Assembly: GCA_030674185.1 (NCBI GenBank)
Contig: CM060306.1
Span: 40,967,983-41,031,982, forward strand
Reading direction: 5' to 3'
From: Monoplex corrugatus
Lineage: Eukaryota; Mollusca; Gastropoda; Littorinimorpha; Ranellidae
DNA: 64,000 bases
The notes under the pieces were generated by a model. The model ran no database searches, had not been told where the DNA came from, and worked only from the letters and a program-made list of their open reading frames with translations. Shown in pieces: positions 43,064 through 54,990 of the stretch. How positions within the stretch are numbered: the stretch's first letter is position 1; each line of letters starts with the position of its first letter. Made by a program: the position numbers and the translations under genes.

Positions 43064-44657
43064 ATTATGCTAGATGACAAAAAGACCTACCAACAGCTGA
43101 GCAAAGATCCCACCAGCAAGTATACTGCCCGTCTGACCAAACTACTGCAAGGCCTACAGAAGTCAGGAGAACTCTCCTCAGAACAGTACCGCAGATTGTA
43201 CCCCTCAGCTACTGATGTGCCCAAGTTCTACGGACTGCCTAAAGTGCACAAGAAAGATGTAGGCTACCCCTCCGTCCCATTGTCGCCTCTAGAGGATCCC
43301 TGATGTATGAGACGACCCGCTTCGCTGCAGACATCCTCTCGCCTTTGGTAGGAAAGACAGAACATTCCATTGCAAACAGTGCAGACCTGGTGAAGAAGCT
43401 GTCGAAGTTTGTACCTCAACCTGATGAGATTCTGGTGTCCTATGACGTCACAGTCCTGTTCACCAGTGTCCCTGTGAAGGACAGCATTGACATCATCAGG
43501 GGGAGGTTACAGGTCGACAACAGCCTTCGGCAACACACCAACCTGCCGGTGGAACAAATCTGTGAACTGCTATCCTGCTGCTTCAACACCACCTACTTCA
43601 CCTTTGAAGGACACTTCTACCAACAGACCGAGGGTGCAGCCATGGGGTCCCCCATGAGTCCCATTGTCGCCAACCTCTTTATGGAAAATTTCGAGGAGAA
43701 AGCTTTGGCGTCGTTCCACACTCCTCCACGCTACTGGGGCTGCTACATGGACGACACTATGACTGTACTGAAAAGATCGGTGGTAGAAGACTTCACGAAC
43801 CATCTCAACAACCAACACCCTGCCATCAAGCTCACCTGTGAGGTAGAAGAGAACGGCAGCATCGCGATGTTGGATACCCGCATCACCCGGATGGAGACAG
43901 GCTTCGTCTTCTCCGTCTATAGAAAGCCGACCCACATGACCAGTACTTATAATTTGACAGTCACCAGCCACTGGAACACAAGCTTGGAGTAATCCGCACC
44001 CTCACCCACCGAGCGAAGACCATCTGCTCTACCAACACCGCTAGAGAAGAAGAGGTGCAGTACATCAAAAATGTACTCAGTGTGTCAGGATACCAGAAGT
44101 GGGCCTGGGACATTCCGGGGGGCAAGAAAACCATACCCCACCCCTCCACTGAACGGCCAACCCCTTCGAGAGGGCACGTCTCCATGCCATACGTCAGCGG
44201 CATCACTGAGGATCTCAGCAGGAAGATCAGGAAGTTGGGAGTCAGTGTCCACGCCAAGCCCACCAACACCATCAGAAGCCAGTTAGTCCACCCCAAAGAA
44301 AAAACAGACAAATTGGACACATCAGGGGTGATATACAAGATAGACTGCCAGGACTGTGACCATAGTTATATTGGCGAAACTGAGCGCAACTTGCACAAAA
44401 GATTAAAAGAACTCAAACGTGAGCCCTCTCCAGTGGGAGAACATCTGACCCACACCCAACACCACTTTGAAAAGGACAGTGTGAAAGTTCTCGACAAAGA
44501 AGCAAGATGGTTCCAGAGGGGAGTAAAGGAGGCAGTTTACATCGCCACAAGGAGCCCCACCTTCAACCGTGACCGGGGCCGACACAACCTGCCATCGGTG
44601 TACTCCTCACTTATTCAGTCGCACTGTCGTGAGTTTGCTCACGGCGGTGCGCACTGA
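43064..44657 (+). pseudogene. Penelope-like retroelement, RT plus GIY-YIG endonuclease, frameshifted
   Basis: Three frames make up one PLE protein. 43034-43303 holds the RT start (VPKFYGLPKVHK). 43303-43992 has DVTVLFTSVPV, the GSPMSPIVANLFME block and the catalytic YMDDT. 44055-44657 holds the C-terminal part with the GIY-YIG nuclease motif (GVIYKI, then YIGETERNL) and a CQDC knuckle. One-base shifts near 43280 and 43955 break it. The 5' part of the usual PLE ORF is missing. It is antisense to PON, in the intron between exons 45276-45195 and 40563-40429. Confidence 0.92.
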
Positions 44658-44790
44658 AGCCAGTTCTCAACCCAGCAGTTGCGCTGAAGAAGTTGGCCGG
44701 ATCGCCGATGAAAGCTACGCAGTAAGTAGCTTTCTTGTCACTGAGAGACAGGTTCAGCCAGGTAGCCATTATGTCTAATTATGTACAACA
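44658..44790 (+). repeat. PLE 3' end with an 8-bp perfect hairpin
   Basis: aaagctac (44710-44717) pairs perfectly with gtagcttt (44725-44732) around a 7-base loop. It sits just after the PLE ORF, in sequence typical of a PLE terminal region (GCTGAAGAAG). Confidence 0.6.
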
Positions 44791-45194
44791 CACAGCGAGT
44801 CCAAAGTTTGGAGAACAGCACTGCTACATGAGAACAATTCATAATCATACAAAATCTATAAGCCTTATGAAAATCGGTAAGCGCATGACATGAGTTCAAC
44901 TTTTATCTTTAGACATACAATTATGCCATTTCTCTGACTTGGAGCCTAAATAAGCACCTGTGTTTGTATATGCAAACACAAGTCATAAAAAGAAAAAGAA
45001 AAAAAGGAGAAAACTCTTGACTGTATCTACTAAATGCAAACATGTACGCCTACAGAGCAAGTGACAGGGCAAATCTTGTATGTTTTGTTTTGCTTCTGAT
45101 ACCTGTCTTAAAACAACATGTCTTAATACTCACAATCAATAGCTGAGTAAATACCACCAACAACAAAAAAGTTATAATTTCACATGCTCTTTAC

Positions 45195-45276
45195 CTGCTG
45201 CAAAGTGAGGGAATTGTCTTTGTTCCTTCTGAACACTCTCATCTCAAAGCTCAAGCTTGCTGCTACGTAAATATAC
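45195..45276 (-). CDS. PON: PON coding exon
   Basis: 82 bases. With the last two bases of the preceding exon they read R-YIYVAASLSFEMRVFRRN, then KDNSLTLQQ, matching the [20 protein letters not shown]-type segment of PON1. Acceptor cttgcag, donor GTAAAG; phase 0 at its end. Confidence 0.93.
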
Positions 45277-45569
45277 CTGCAAGAACAGAAGACGCATATT
45301 GAATATTGTATTGAAATCATAGTCAGAGCAAATTTTTATGTATGAAATGAGGTCTGCTCTCTCGGTGCAGAGCATATCACTGTAGAATACCACCAACCAT
45401 TTTTTTTTGTTGGTGCATCTTTCCTGTTTGTGTGTCCTTTTTGTTTGTATACTGAATAGGATTTACCATGTAACTTAACCAGCAGTTACCTTTATCATCA
45501 TGTGTTCTTTTACTTGTGCAAAGTGCATGCTGCTCAGGGATCACACATTTATCATCTGTTCGTGAAAAG

Positions 45570-45850
45570 TCTGGCGTTTGTTCAGAAGGATCATACACTC
45601 TTAATAATCACATGTGCATTCCACCCAAATCTGCCAGAATTATCAGGCAGATTCCTTGAGGCTGCACAAAACCCTATGTGCTGGCAAGGTCTTCATATGG
45701 GATGGAAGGTGAGAATGGGATTTATGAAATACTAAGCTGAAACCACATGTATGACTGGAGCACTGAGATGAACAGAAAATGGACCAGTATTTATGTTACA
45801 GTCTGAAACTGAACCCAAGACATCAAATATTGAGTTCATGGCTCTATCAC
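45570..45850 (-). mobile_element. tRNA-derived SINE (family 1), partial
   Basis: Shares caaatctgccagaattatc, gattccttgaggctgca, ctggcaaggtctt and aatactaagctgaaacc with the copy at 3545. The tRNA end is lost. Confidence 0.75.
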
Positions 45851-46277
45851 TACACCTTAACTCTTTTCATATCTGGAGAATGGTTTTCCATTGTGCAGAA
45901 TTCTTACCGTTCCTTCCTGTAGGCAGAAAACCCAGCAGAACAAACATGTCTTTTTTTTCTGCAGCACGGAAAATCATTCTTGTGGTAGGCCTACTCGCTT
46001 TTAAGTTCACGCCAGTCGTGTCATCAGTGCATGTCATCAGTACTTGACCAGGTCAGTCAAGGACATTGTGTGCTAGGTATTCCCTCCCCCCCTTCCTTAA
46101 CAATGGGTAAGGGGTCAGCACCACATTCTTGCGTGAGACTTAAATGGTGGTGACAACTGTTTCGACAATTGACACGTGACCTGGGATTGTATCAAATATA
46201 TTTAAAATTTTTAATATGAAATATTATCTTTTTTAACCTATGTGTCACCAATAATGTCATCTATGATGTCAAATGGG

Positions 46278-46811
46278 CTATTGTTGTTATTTTAGTTTAA
46301 AGCCCAGCCGACAGTGTACAGCCATATCAGGTCTATACCTATTTCGATACACACACAATACTTCAACAGAAAAAAAGGAAAAGAAAATTAAGTGCACATA
46401 TCAATACATTTATGCACATGATCTAAAAAGATGCCCCTGGCATTGACCACTCCACCCAATTTATCACACAGGGATTTAAAAAACATGCCTGAACACAAAT
46501 TTTAAACATAACAAAAAACAGGCCTAAATTACCTAAAACTGCTTCTGCATATCTCATTTTCCCAGAGCCAAAAATTCACTTAATACATGTACCCAATTAT
46601 CAATCCTAAGAGAAAGTAAGCAAAACTTTATCGAACATGTACAGATTAATAGACCGGCAAGGCAGAAAACGATAAGAAGAAATGACAGAAAGCAAAGAAA
46701 CATGGCAGAAACAAAGAGTGACAGAAATGAGGAAATTCTAGCACACAATTTCCAGAAGGTGGAGATTACTATTTACACTGAAAGAGCCCTGGCATCCTCA
46801 TCACCTGGGGG
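46278..46811 (-). mobile_element. Family X SINE-like repeat, full length, 11-bp TSD
   Basis: Flanked by TGTCAAATGGG on both sides (46267-46277 and 46812-46822), a perfect target duplication. The 3' tail (left side) is an A/T-rich aataacaacaat-type tail on the - strand, and the 5' end is the ggggatgcc region. No tRNA-like promoter and no ORF. It lies in the large PON intron. Confidence 0.9.
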
Positions 46812-47516
46812 TGTCAAATGGGTCACAGGCAACTTCTCACATCATTTTTGTACACAACGGTATATGACTTTCTTACTGCATGGCAAACAGAACAGTCATA
46901 CTCTGTTGTTCAAATGAGCATCCCTTTCTCTTGTTTCTGTCTCTTCTCTAAATGCAGGAATGAAGGAAATACAAGTACCACTAATATTTAGAAATATAAA
47001 ACACACAACAGATTCTGGTTTCTCTTAGTATGGGCTGGCAGTTTCTGTCAGTGTCAGAACGGAACCTTATTTATGTCATTCTAAAACTTGGCATTCTACA
47101 ACCAGTAAAGTAGCCTAATTCCAGTCTAAATGAAAAGCAATCCATTCCACACAAACATAAGCATCATGCTGATATGTAAATCAAAAGGGATCACATACGT
47201 TATGCAGTGACGTGACACTGGTCAGCAAGTAAAACCTATATGGACATCAGTATTAGAAACACTATCAGTAAAAACACTGTCAGTAAACAAGCAAGAACTA
47301 GCTCTGTTTCCATTTACAGTGAGCTGAACAATACACAAGTTTACAATTACTGCAAGAACTTTCCAATGTATATTACAGAATGTAAAGGTCAAGGTCGAGG
47401 TTCAACCGCCTAACAGGCACGGTCACCTCACTGCCGATATTTGTGGTGTTTCTGTGTTTCCAGGGACTGTTTGATGTTTATTTTGTGTGAGCAAGTGTGT
47501 AAATATATAGTCTACG

Positions 47517-48724
47517 ATGTCGTCATCACATCATGTTGATTGCCCCCCGTATTTTAAGGTACTGTTCGTTTTCTTTTTCATTCGACTGGCCTTCCTGAAG
47601 TATGTTGAAATCCCGCCATGTTACTTCCCGTCCATCATGCACGTGCACCCCTATCAACCCAGCCGTACTGTCAACGCCATCTCTATGTCGTCTCTTGTTG
47701 ACATAAAAAATCAGGTTCAGTGCACATACACCAGAGATCAACTCCTTGCATTGGCTTCCCCGGCACACGCGAATCTTGAACCTGAACTGATCTCACGTCT
47801 GAAAAAGTACGACATCAGTTGTAGCCTGCCTCGTCGACGCTCGCGCCGGGGCGGCATACGCAAGCGCCATGCTATATATGTGGTTACTCGTAATTCTTCA
47901 ATGTGTCAGCTCAAGGCCCCCTCTCCTCTGAACTTCGTCCCTTACGCTTCCTCACCCTCACCTCTGAACGTCGACCCTCACATCCCCCCATCCTTTTCTG
48001 ACAACATTCTTCCTGCAGTTTTCGACCGACCTTCCTGTTCCAACGTCAACAATCTGGTTGTCATTGACACTCGCTCTGCAAGACAAATTTCTCGCCGTTC
48101 TGCTTCATTCCGTCTGGGTATTTTCAACGCTCAGGCCCTGGGCACCAGAACAGATAAACGTTCGGCACTTGGCTATTTTATCCACGACAGCAACATTGAC
48201 GTTTTCGCTGTTGTTGAAACCTGGTTTCGTTCAGTTGGTGATGAGGCCAAGTGCCGTGACATTGCTCCCCCTGGTCACTACACCCTTTCCTTCCCTGTCA
48301 GTCCAGCCGTGGTGGCGGCATTGCCTTTGTCGTCGCTGATCAACTTTCACCTTATGCCTCAACCAAATCTGCCTTCCCTTTCAGTCACTCCTCCTTTGAA
48401 CTGGCCCAACTCACCCTTACTTTCCCTCATCAGACGTTCCACCTGCTTTGCCTCTACCGCCCTCCACCCAACTCCAAGAACCGTCCGACTGACTCTACCT
48501 TCACGACGAACTGCCTGACCTTCTGTCTTACTGCAATTCACTCAGTGGTTCCTACATCATCGCCGGGGACTTCAACATTCATTTTGACCATCCTGCCAAC
48601 ACTCTTACTTCTAAAGTTATTGATCTACTGGACTCATATGGTCTGGTTCAGACAGTCAACGTGCCTACACACACACGGGGGCATACCCTAGACGGTATTA
48701 TCCACAGGGCTGATCAGTGCCATC
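47517..48724 (+). pseudogene. LINE N-terminal region and apurinic endonuclease, two frameshifts
   Basis: An N-terminal region (YTRDQLLALASPAH, then the basic LPRRRSRRGGIRKRH) is followed by endonuclease sequence (FRLGIFNAQALGTRTDKRSA, VVETWF). Near 48310 a one-base change shifts the frame; SGSYIIAGDFNIHFD, with the catalytic GDFN, follows in the new frame. A second shift near 48715 is needed to reach the RT frame. Confidence 0.85.
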
Positions 48725-50962
48725 GTGAAGTCCATCACCACTGATCACACCCTCCCTTCTGACCATGTCTGCCTCATCTCTGATCTCCTGCTTTCCCGTC
48801 CTCCTCCTCTGAAAACTGCTGTGCAAGCCAGACACCTATCTGCTGTTGACTTGTCTGTGTTCGATGCTGATCTTCACTCTCTCCTTACTGCCTCGCCTCC
48901 TAGTACTGCTGATGAACTGAACAACCTCCTTCTTGGGCTACTGGATCAACATGCTCCATCAACAACACGCCAAGTCTCCAAACGACCGCCTACACCTTGG
49001 TTCTCCTCCATAGCTTCACAACTGCAAGGTGCCAAGCGTGACAGACGTCAAGCTGAGAGACAATGGCTCAAGTCCAGTCTAACTGTGCATAGGCAAATCT
49101 TTCAAACTGCCAACAAAATTGTTAATAGCCTTGTAGACGCCCCTAAATCAGCCTATTACAATGCCAAAATTCTTGCTTGCTCCACGTCCAAACAATTGTA
49201 TAATATCACTAATACTCTTCTTGGCAAAACTGGCTCTTCTCCTCTTCCATCTAACCTGCCACCATCTGATCTTCCACAGGCTTTCTCCGACTATTTTGTC
49301 AACAAGATTGCTAACCTCAGGCTTTCTCTTGATTCCACGACGAACACTCATGCAACATTTCCTGAACCCCCTTTCTCTGGAATCCCCCTTACTTCCTTCC
49401 AACCTGTTTCTGAGGACTTTGTTAAGAAAATCATCATGAAATCCGGCATTAAAACCTGTGAACTTGACCCATTGCCAGTTTCTTTCCTCACCCATTGTCT
49501 TGATACTCTTCTTCCTCACATCACCAACATCATCAACCATTCCCTCTCAACTGGCTCCTTTCCTTCTTCTTTCAAGTCAGCAATTGTTAGACCTCTTCTA
49601 AAAAAGACGACTCTTGACCCTGAGAATTTGAAAAACTATAGACCTGTGTCAAATCTTCCATTTCTTTCCAAGGTCTTAGAGAAAGTTGTTCTCAACCAGC
49701 TGTTAAACCACCTTCATTCCAATAACCTTGTCTATCCCCTTCAGTCTGCTTACCGTTCTGCACATAGCACCGAGACTGCTCTTCTCAAAATCTGCAACGA
49801 CTTACTGACTACTCTTGACTCTAACAATGTATCACTTTTGACTCTCTTGGACCTATCTGCTGCCTTTGACACTATTGACCACTCTATCCTTCTCTCCCGT
49901 CTGCATCACTCTTTTGGGCTCCATGATACTGTCTTGAATTGGTTTCATTCTTACATCACCGATCGTCTGCAAGTAGTTTCTGTCAATGGTCTTTCTTCTA
50001 ATGCTTCCTGTCTGACCTATGGAGTGCCACAGGGATCTGTTCTGGGCCCCCTACTTTTCATTCTCTACACCTATCCTGTCTCCTCTATTGTCCAAGAACA
50101 CCTACTTCAGCATCATTCTTTCTCGGATGACAATCAGCTGTATGCCTCTGGGCCTCTCCCTGACCTTCCCCTCATGATCCAAAATACCCAATCTTGTGTA
50201 GCCGACCTGAAGGATTGGATGACTGAAAACAAACTGAAATTGAATGAAGAGAAATCCGAATTGATCTTGATCACCCCACCCAAACTCCAAAATCACCCCT
50301 CTCTTCCAACCTCCATCACACTTGTTGACTCGTCTATCACTCTCTCCTATTCTGCCCGTAACCTTGGTGTAACTCTTGACCAAACCCTGTCCTTCCATCT
50401 GCATGTTAGCAACGTTTGTCGGACTTGTTTTCTTGAACTCCGCCGAATTGCTTCTATCCGCCATCTCCTCTCAGAAGACACGACAAAGACTCTTGTCTGT
50501 GCACTTGTTCTATCTCGTCTTGATTACTGTAATGCTCTTTTGTCTGGTTCCCCCTCTCACCTCATTAACAAACTTCAGAAAGTTCAAAATCATGCTGCCC
50601 GTCTCATCTTCCGCTCTTCAAAATTTAACCATGTTATGCCATTGCTCTGTTCTCTTCACTGGCTCCCGGTTCAGCAAAGAATATCCTACAAGATTGCCTG
50701 TCTCTGCTTCAAATCTATTGAGTCTTCCTGTCCTGAGTATCTCGCCCATCTGTTACATCTCTACACGCCATCTCGAGCTTTGCGGTCCTCATCCGACACC
50801 CGTCTCTATAGTATTCCCATAGTCCGCACTAAAAGGTTTGGGCAGCGTTCTTTTTCCTATCAAGCTCCAACTATCTGGAATCAGCTACCTCGCTCACTCA
50901 GATACTCACCCTCTCTGTCCACATTCAAACGCTCCCTCAAAACTCATCTGTTTCCCAAATAA
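48725..50962 (+). CDS. LINE endonuclease C-terminus and reverse transcriptase, intact 745-codon frame
   Basis: It begins in the endonuclease tail (LPSDHVCLISDLLL, with the SDH active site), so the natural start lies upstream in a broken frame. RT motifs in order: KNYRPVSNLPFLSKVLEK (~305), LLTLLDLSAAFDTIDHSIL (~375), GVPQGSVLGPLLFILY (~435), and the active site SFSDDNQLY (~470), where most relatives have FADD. The C-terminal region has LSRLDYCNALL and QAPTIWNQLPRSLR, typical of CR1/L2-type LINEs. The stop is TAA 50960-50962. Long and undamaged, so a young insertion, but not autonomous because of the upstream frameshifts. Confidence 0.92.
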   Translation: MKSITTDHTLPSDHVCLISDLLLSRPPPLKTAVQARHLSAVDLSVFDADLHSLLTASPPSTADELNNLLLGLLDQHAPSTTRQVSKRPPTPWFSSIASQLQGAKRDRRQAERQWLKSSLTVHRQIFQTANKIVNSLVDAPKSAYYNAKILACSTSKQLYNITNTLLGKTGSSPLPSNLPPSDLPQAFSDYFVNKIANLRLSLDSTTNTHATFPEPPFSGIPLTSFQPVSEDFVKKIIMKSGIKTCELDPLPVSFLTHCLDTLLPHITNIINHSLSTGSFPSSFKSAIVRPLLKKTTLDPENLKNYRPVSNLPFLSKVLEKVVLNQLLNHLHSNNLVYPLQSAYRSAHSTETALLKICNDLLTTLDSNNVSLLTLLDLSAAFDTIDHSILLSRLHHSFGLHDTVLNWFHSYITDRLQVVSVNGLSSNASCLTYGVPQGSVLGPLLFILYTYPVSSIVQEHLLQHHSFSDDNQLYASGPLPDLPLMIQNTQSCVADLKDWMTENKLKLNEEKSELILITPPKLQNHPSLPTSITLVDSSITLSYSARNLGVTLDQTLSFHLHVSNVCRTCFLELRRIASIRHLLSEDTTKTLVCALVLSRLDYCNALLSGSPSHLINKLQKVQNHAARLIFRSSKFNHVMPLLCSLHWLPVQQRISYKIACLCFKSIESSCPEYLAHLLHLYTPSRALRSSSDTRLYSIPIVRTKRFGQRSFSYQAPTIWNQLPRSLRYSPSLSTFKRSLKTHLFPK

Positions 50963-51052
50963 CTGGTAATTTCTGCCCCCCTCCCCCCATGTAACGTAAT
51001 GTTGGCTTTATAATGTCTTAGTGTCAATGTGTTATTGCATTTGTATGTCGTG

Positions 51053-51112
<60 letters not shown>

Positions 51113-51262
51113 GTGTGTGTGTGTGTGTGTGCGTGTGTGTGTTTGTGGGCGTGTGTGTGCGTGCTTGTGATTTCGGTTATATGTTTTGCCATTGTTAACG
51201 CCTAGGGCATTAATTTGATTAGGCGTACTAAATGTTCATAATAATAATAATAATAATAATGT

Positions 51263-52955
51263 CCTGATGTTCATTACAATTTTGTTCAAAAGCAAATCTA
51301 AATCATAAAACATGTCAATAGGATTCCTTCAATGTCAAAATCATTACCAAACATGTAAGCCATATAGGCCTACTGTTTAATTCTTTGGCAGCTTATGATA
51401 AAAATAATTGGATATCAGATTCTAATTTTAGTGGGCTCATACGGTAAAAACACAAACTTCTTCAGAAGTCTGAAACGCTTCTGGCAAATGTTCAAAGTTA
51501 TGATACCTGATCCTGACATTTGTTCATAACATTTGTTAGTTTTTCTTCGATGATGTCAGATTAAATGAAAAAACTTCTTAATTTTTTATAGGAGTGTCTT
51601 TCATAACACCTCATTTAACAACTGGTAAACTTCCCTTGTTCTAAATCTATTTTCACAGTCCAAACAGTTGTTTTCAAATATTCTGTCTCAGAATGAACAT
51701 CACAGACTTCTTTCCTCAATAATGAATCTGCATCCAGTGCTCCAATCCACAATGAAAACAACTTCCTTTCCTCTGGAGTGAAAATGGTGTTACACAGAAC
51801 AGAACTACAAACCAATAAAACAAACAAAAGACAACAAACATCAGCAACAATGATAAACCAACAAATATAAGCAACATCAACACAAAAAAAATTGTACATC
51901 AGTTGCATACATTACTAACAACAGCATCAATAACACACACACAAGAAGTGTGAATTTATAACCAAGAATTAAACAGAAATGGTGCACACAGACAAGAAAA
52001 AAATTTTGTGAATTAAAAAAAGATAAATGAAAGAAGAAACCAACAAAAAAGCACAAAATCAAAGCAATCAACACAAACCTCCAAACTACAACCAAAACCA
52101 ACGAACTGTCAAAAACAGCCATTACTGACATAGCCAGAAAGAGAACGGATGGTTGGTCATGCAGCACAACAGGTGATTCTGTGCTCCACACCACAACAGC
52201 TGACTCACTGCTGATCTTCGACAAAAGATGACGCCAGACCACAAGCGCCCATCAAGCCGTTGACCACTTCCTGACAGAGACTGTGCTCACAAAACACCAC
52301 AGTGGACCATGGCATCAGCGCCAGCACCTCCACAACCATTCTCATTCCGCTGTGCTCACTGAACATGTTGCTCAGGTAAAACTCCGTACTGCTCACTGCC
52401 ACCACATCGCTCAAACTGAAATCATATGCATAGGTCGAAATGGGTTCATCTCATATGACATACAGTGTCGCTCAGCAGCACAAAAATGACAATTTAGTCA
52501 CACGCATACACAATGGGTGTTACTTGGGTCTCCTCTGTAATCGCGGGCACAAGGTTTTCCGAAACAAGTGTGATGGTGGATCAAATCATGAGTGGCATCA
52601 CAGAATACAAAAGCATGGTACAGGACTATTGCACAGAATTTTGTGCCTTTAGTTTACCAGACTAGCACATTTTCACAAGCATTTTCTTTCTTGAATAGTA
52701 CCAGCCATATGAAAAAGTGTGGAGTTAAAGATACGCATAAATGGTAGATTCCAGCAGTAAGATCAGACAAAAGCATTTCATGTCATTTTCTTCATCTACA
52801 CGTATTTCTAGGTACATGCGTGAGTGTGACTAAAGACAACACTGTTGTGCAGCTAAGACAATATATCCAATCATTGCTACAACAGCCCCCAGTCCTTACC
52901 CAACTGGCAGTTTGACCAGATCATAACGTACGGTGAAGACCTGAGTCTGTCTTAC
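51263..52955. other. PON intron, no gene seen
   Basis: AT-rich with CAA-rich runs (51820-52090). The - strand ORFs are low-complexity. The acceptor side of PON exon 52956-53156 is on its right. Confidence 0.6.
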
Positions 52956-53156
52956 CGGCCATCCGCAGACATGACTATTCCATTAGGGGAGACCATGCCA
53001 TCAGCAACACTGCTGTAGTTCTTGCCGTCATAGTAAACCACATCCGTTAAGGGAAGAAACGACAGTGTTTCCAGGAGAAGCATGGTGGGGTTGTGGAAGT
53101 ACTGATAATTGGTGAAATAGAAACTGTTCTCTCCAGTTGGATGAACACTGTTCACT
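52956..53156 (-). CDS. PON: PON coding exon (calcium-site blade)
   Basis: 201 bases: completes a split valine codon, then NSVHPTGENSFYFTNYQYF, followed by a long non-conserved linker, VVYYDGKNYSSVADGM and SPNGIVMSADGR. FTN corresponds to calcium ligand N168 and PNG to N224 of PON1. The residue after N168 is tyrosine instead of the usual aspartate (TNDHYF in vertebrates). Acceptor tactttcag, donor GTAAGA; the last two bases begin an arginine codon completed in the next exon. Confidence 0.95.
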
Positions 53157-53248
53157 CTGAAAGTATGAAACTGGTCAACACATGCATGCCTATATTGTCG
53201 TTTTCTTCCTACAAAAGAAGCCAGAACTTTTCCTTAATACATTCAGTT

Positions 53249-53272
53249 CAGTTCAGTTCAGTTCATACTGCT
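53249..53272. repeat. (TTCAG)n microsatellite
   Basis: About four and a half units of TTCAG. Confidence 0.9.
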
Positions 53273-53339
53273 TCTAGCACAGCAGACTACTCAAGCCATA
53301 TCAGGACAAACACCACGTCAAAATACAACTCCAAGTTAA

Positions 53340-53890
53340 ATTAAAAAGACAACAGTTAAACACCAAGCTCATGATTATCCTTTCCAGAGTAAAATGCATT
53401 TAAAAAATGTTCCCATACATGTAACCATATAATATGAAATCTACTGATCTGGAGGATCTCTGTGGAGATTCTTCACAGAGTCTGCTGTATAATGTTTATG
53501 TTTCACATCATGCCAGTCCAAGCATTCAACAAGGTGTCTGATGCTGTATGGCTCGTCACACCACAGTGCTTCTTCGTTACTAAAAAATAGGTATGAGCGA
53601 ATGTAGTGTGTTACCTGTGTGTAACCTGCACAACACTCTGTCTTTTTCGTACAGTTCCCAGGTACAGATGACAGAATCTGTCTAAGGTCAGGGCAGACAT
53701 GGAAAAGTTTGTTGTCTACCTTGTTGTTCCAATCTACCCGCTAGAAATTATTCACATAAGTCTGCACTCTGGTTTTCAGATCCGTGTAAGGGGTGATGGA
53801 TCTAGCCATCTTTTCTGTTGTGGCATTCTTGACAAAGCAGTCAGCCTTTTTATTATCTTCAATACCAACGTGGCGAGGGCCCAGGAAAAA
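53340..53890 (-). pseudogene. LINE remnant, RNase H and C-terminus
   Basis: On the - strand, from about 53883, LGPRHVGIEDNKKADCFVKN matches the C-terminal part of a LINE-encoded RNase H (HVGI, then N-x-x-AD). It is followed after a stop and shifts by YTQVTHYIRSYLFFSNEEAL, then IRHLVECLDW, the zinc-knuckle-like tail of R1/I/Jockey-type elements. Very degraded. A run of A/C-rich simple sequence follows at 53885-53920. Confidence 0.65.
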
Positions 53891-54408
53891 ACAAAAAACA
53901 AAAAAAAAAAAAACAAATGCTGTTAACCATCAAATTTTAAGACAGGGAAAATTACAAAAAATTCAGAAAGATTTGAATGACCAGCAATTGCCTGCAAAGC
54001 AGAAAAAGAATCTGAAAAAGATGATAAATTCTTCATGCTAGATTGGAGCACCATTTTTAGCAACAAAACCCAAGTGGTCAGTTTGGCAGTATCGATAGAA
54101 CTGTCAGATGGAGTATGTTTTGAAAATGATCAATAGTGAATAGTAAAACAAAAAGCAGCAGCAGCGATACCTTCATCAGACTTTGATCCATCTGTGGATA
54201 TTTGTGGGTTAATGGACATTTTTTTGCAGTAGTTCTGCATAAAACAACATGTATGCTGATGACCTGAAAGAATCTTTACAGAAGGAAGCAAGATCAAAAC
54301 AGACCTTGGGCGTTTTGAAGATCCATGGAAGACTGTCCGAAAATTTAGAGAAATCTAAAACAAACTGCTAGATCAGTATCTGCCTTTTGCATGTGACAAT
54401 CTTTAACA
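53891..54408. other. PON intron, no gene seen
   Basis: AT-rich non-coding sequence with no recognised repeat. Confidence 0.5.
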
Positions 54409-54556
54409 CATAATAATATAATAATAAATAATAATTACAATATTTATATAGCGCAAAATCTTGATATAATCAAATCTAAGCGCTGAAACAGACACACACA
54501 CACGCACGCACGCACACACGCACGCATGCACACACACGCACCCACACACACGCGGC
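54409..54556. repeat. (TAA)n-tailed interspersed repeat end plus (CA)n
   Basis: taataataaataataattacaa is followed by tatttatatagcgcaaaatc and ctaagcgct. This resembles the common metazoan repeat end tttatatagcgc, spacing, agcgct. A CA/CGCA tract (54490-54556) follows. Confidence 0.6.
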
Positions 54557-54719
54557 TATAAATGGGGAGAAAGAATAAAAGCAATGGAAAATTATAGAGA
54601 GCATATTACACACAAAGGAGTAAAGTATACACTAATTCCAGCTTGCTTGAACTATTGGGTATTCAATCATGTCACTTGACTTCATGTTTTCTGTCCATTT
54701 GCATCAGGAGGTTATAACA

Positions 54720-54990
54720 GCAGCAGCTAAATGGGAAGTCTCGCAAACATTTATGTTGTAGCTGTGGAATGTGTCTGTCACTCCGTCTAGCTGGTACAGC
54801 TATGGTCTTCTCTGGATCTGAAGCCCAATCATCTGGTGCTGTAAGCCTCAAGGGCTGGCTGGCTGGTTGACTGGCATCTTGGTCAGGTGTCCAAACCACT
54901 TGATCTGCCGTTGCGTGATGTAATCGTTGACTGGAGTTGGGCCAGCTATCCCTTGGATCTCTTCGTTTCTAATTGTCTCACTTTTAGTTT
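54720..54990 (-). pseudogene. Degraded LINE fragment (RT C-terminus)
   Basis: The - strand reads SETIRNEEIQGIAG, then ITQRQIKWFGHLTKMP, the conserved QLRWFGHVMRM-type motif of LINE C-termini. The downstream part is truncated by a stop. Confidence 0.65.

Larger units (their letters stand above)
47390..51262 (+). mobile_element. CR1/L2-like non-LTR retrotransposon, near full length
   Basis: Contains a short basic N-terminal region, an endonuclease (frameshifted), an intact RT frame, a 3' UTR with a long GT tract (51054-51165) and a (TAA)n tail (51237-51261). The clade call comes from RT motifs and the trinucleotide tail. It is inserted antisense to PON in the 7.7-kb intron. No target duplication was found by eye. 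Confidence 0.85.

Noticed and set aside
44690..44760. Hammerhead ribozyme at the Penelope terminal region
   Set aside because: Penelope elements often carry one, and a GATGA with a following hairpin is present, but I could not find the full CTGATGA...GAA core with three paired stems.
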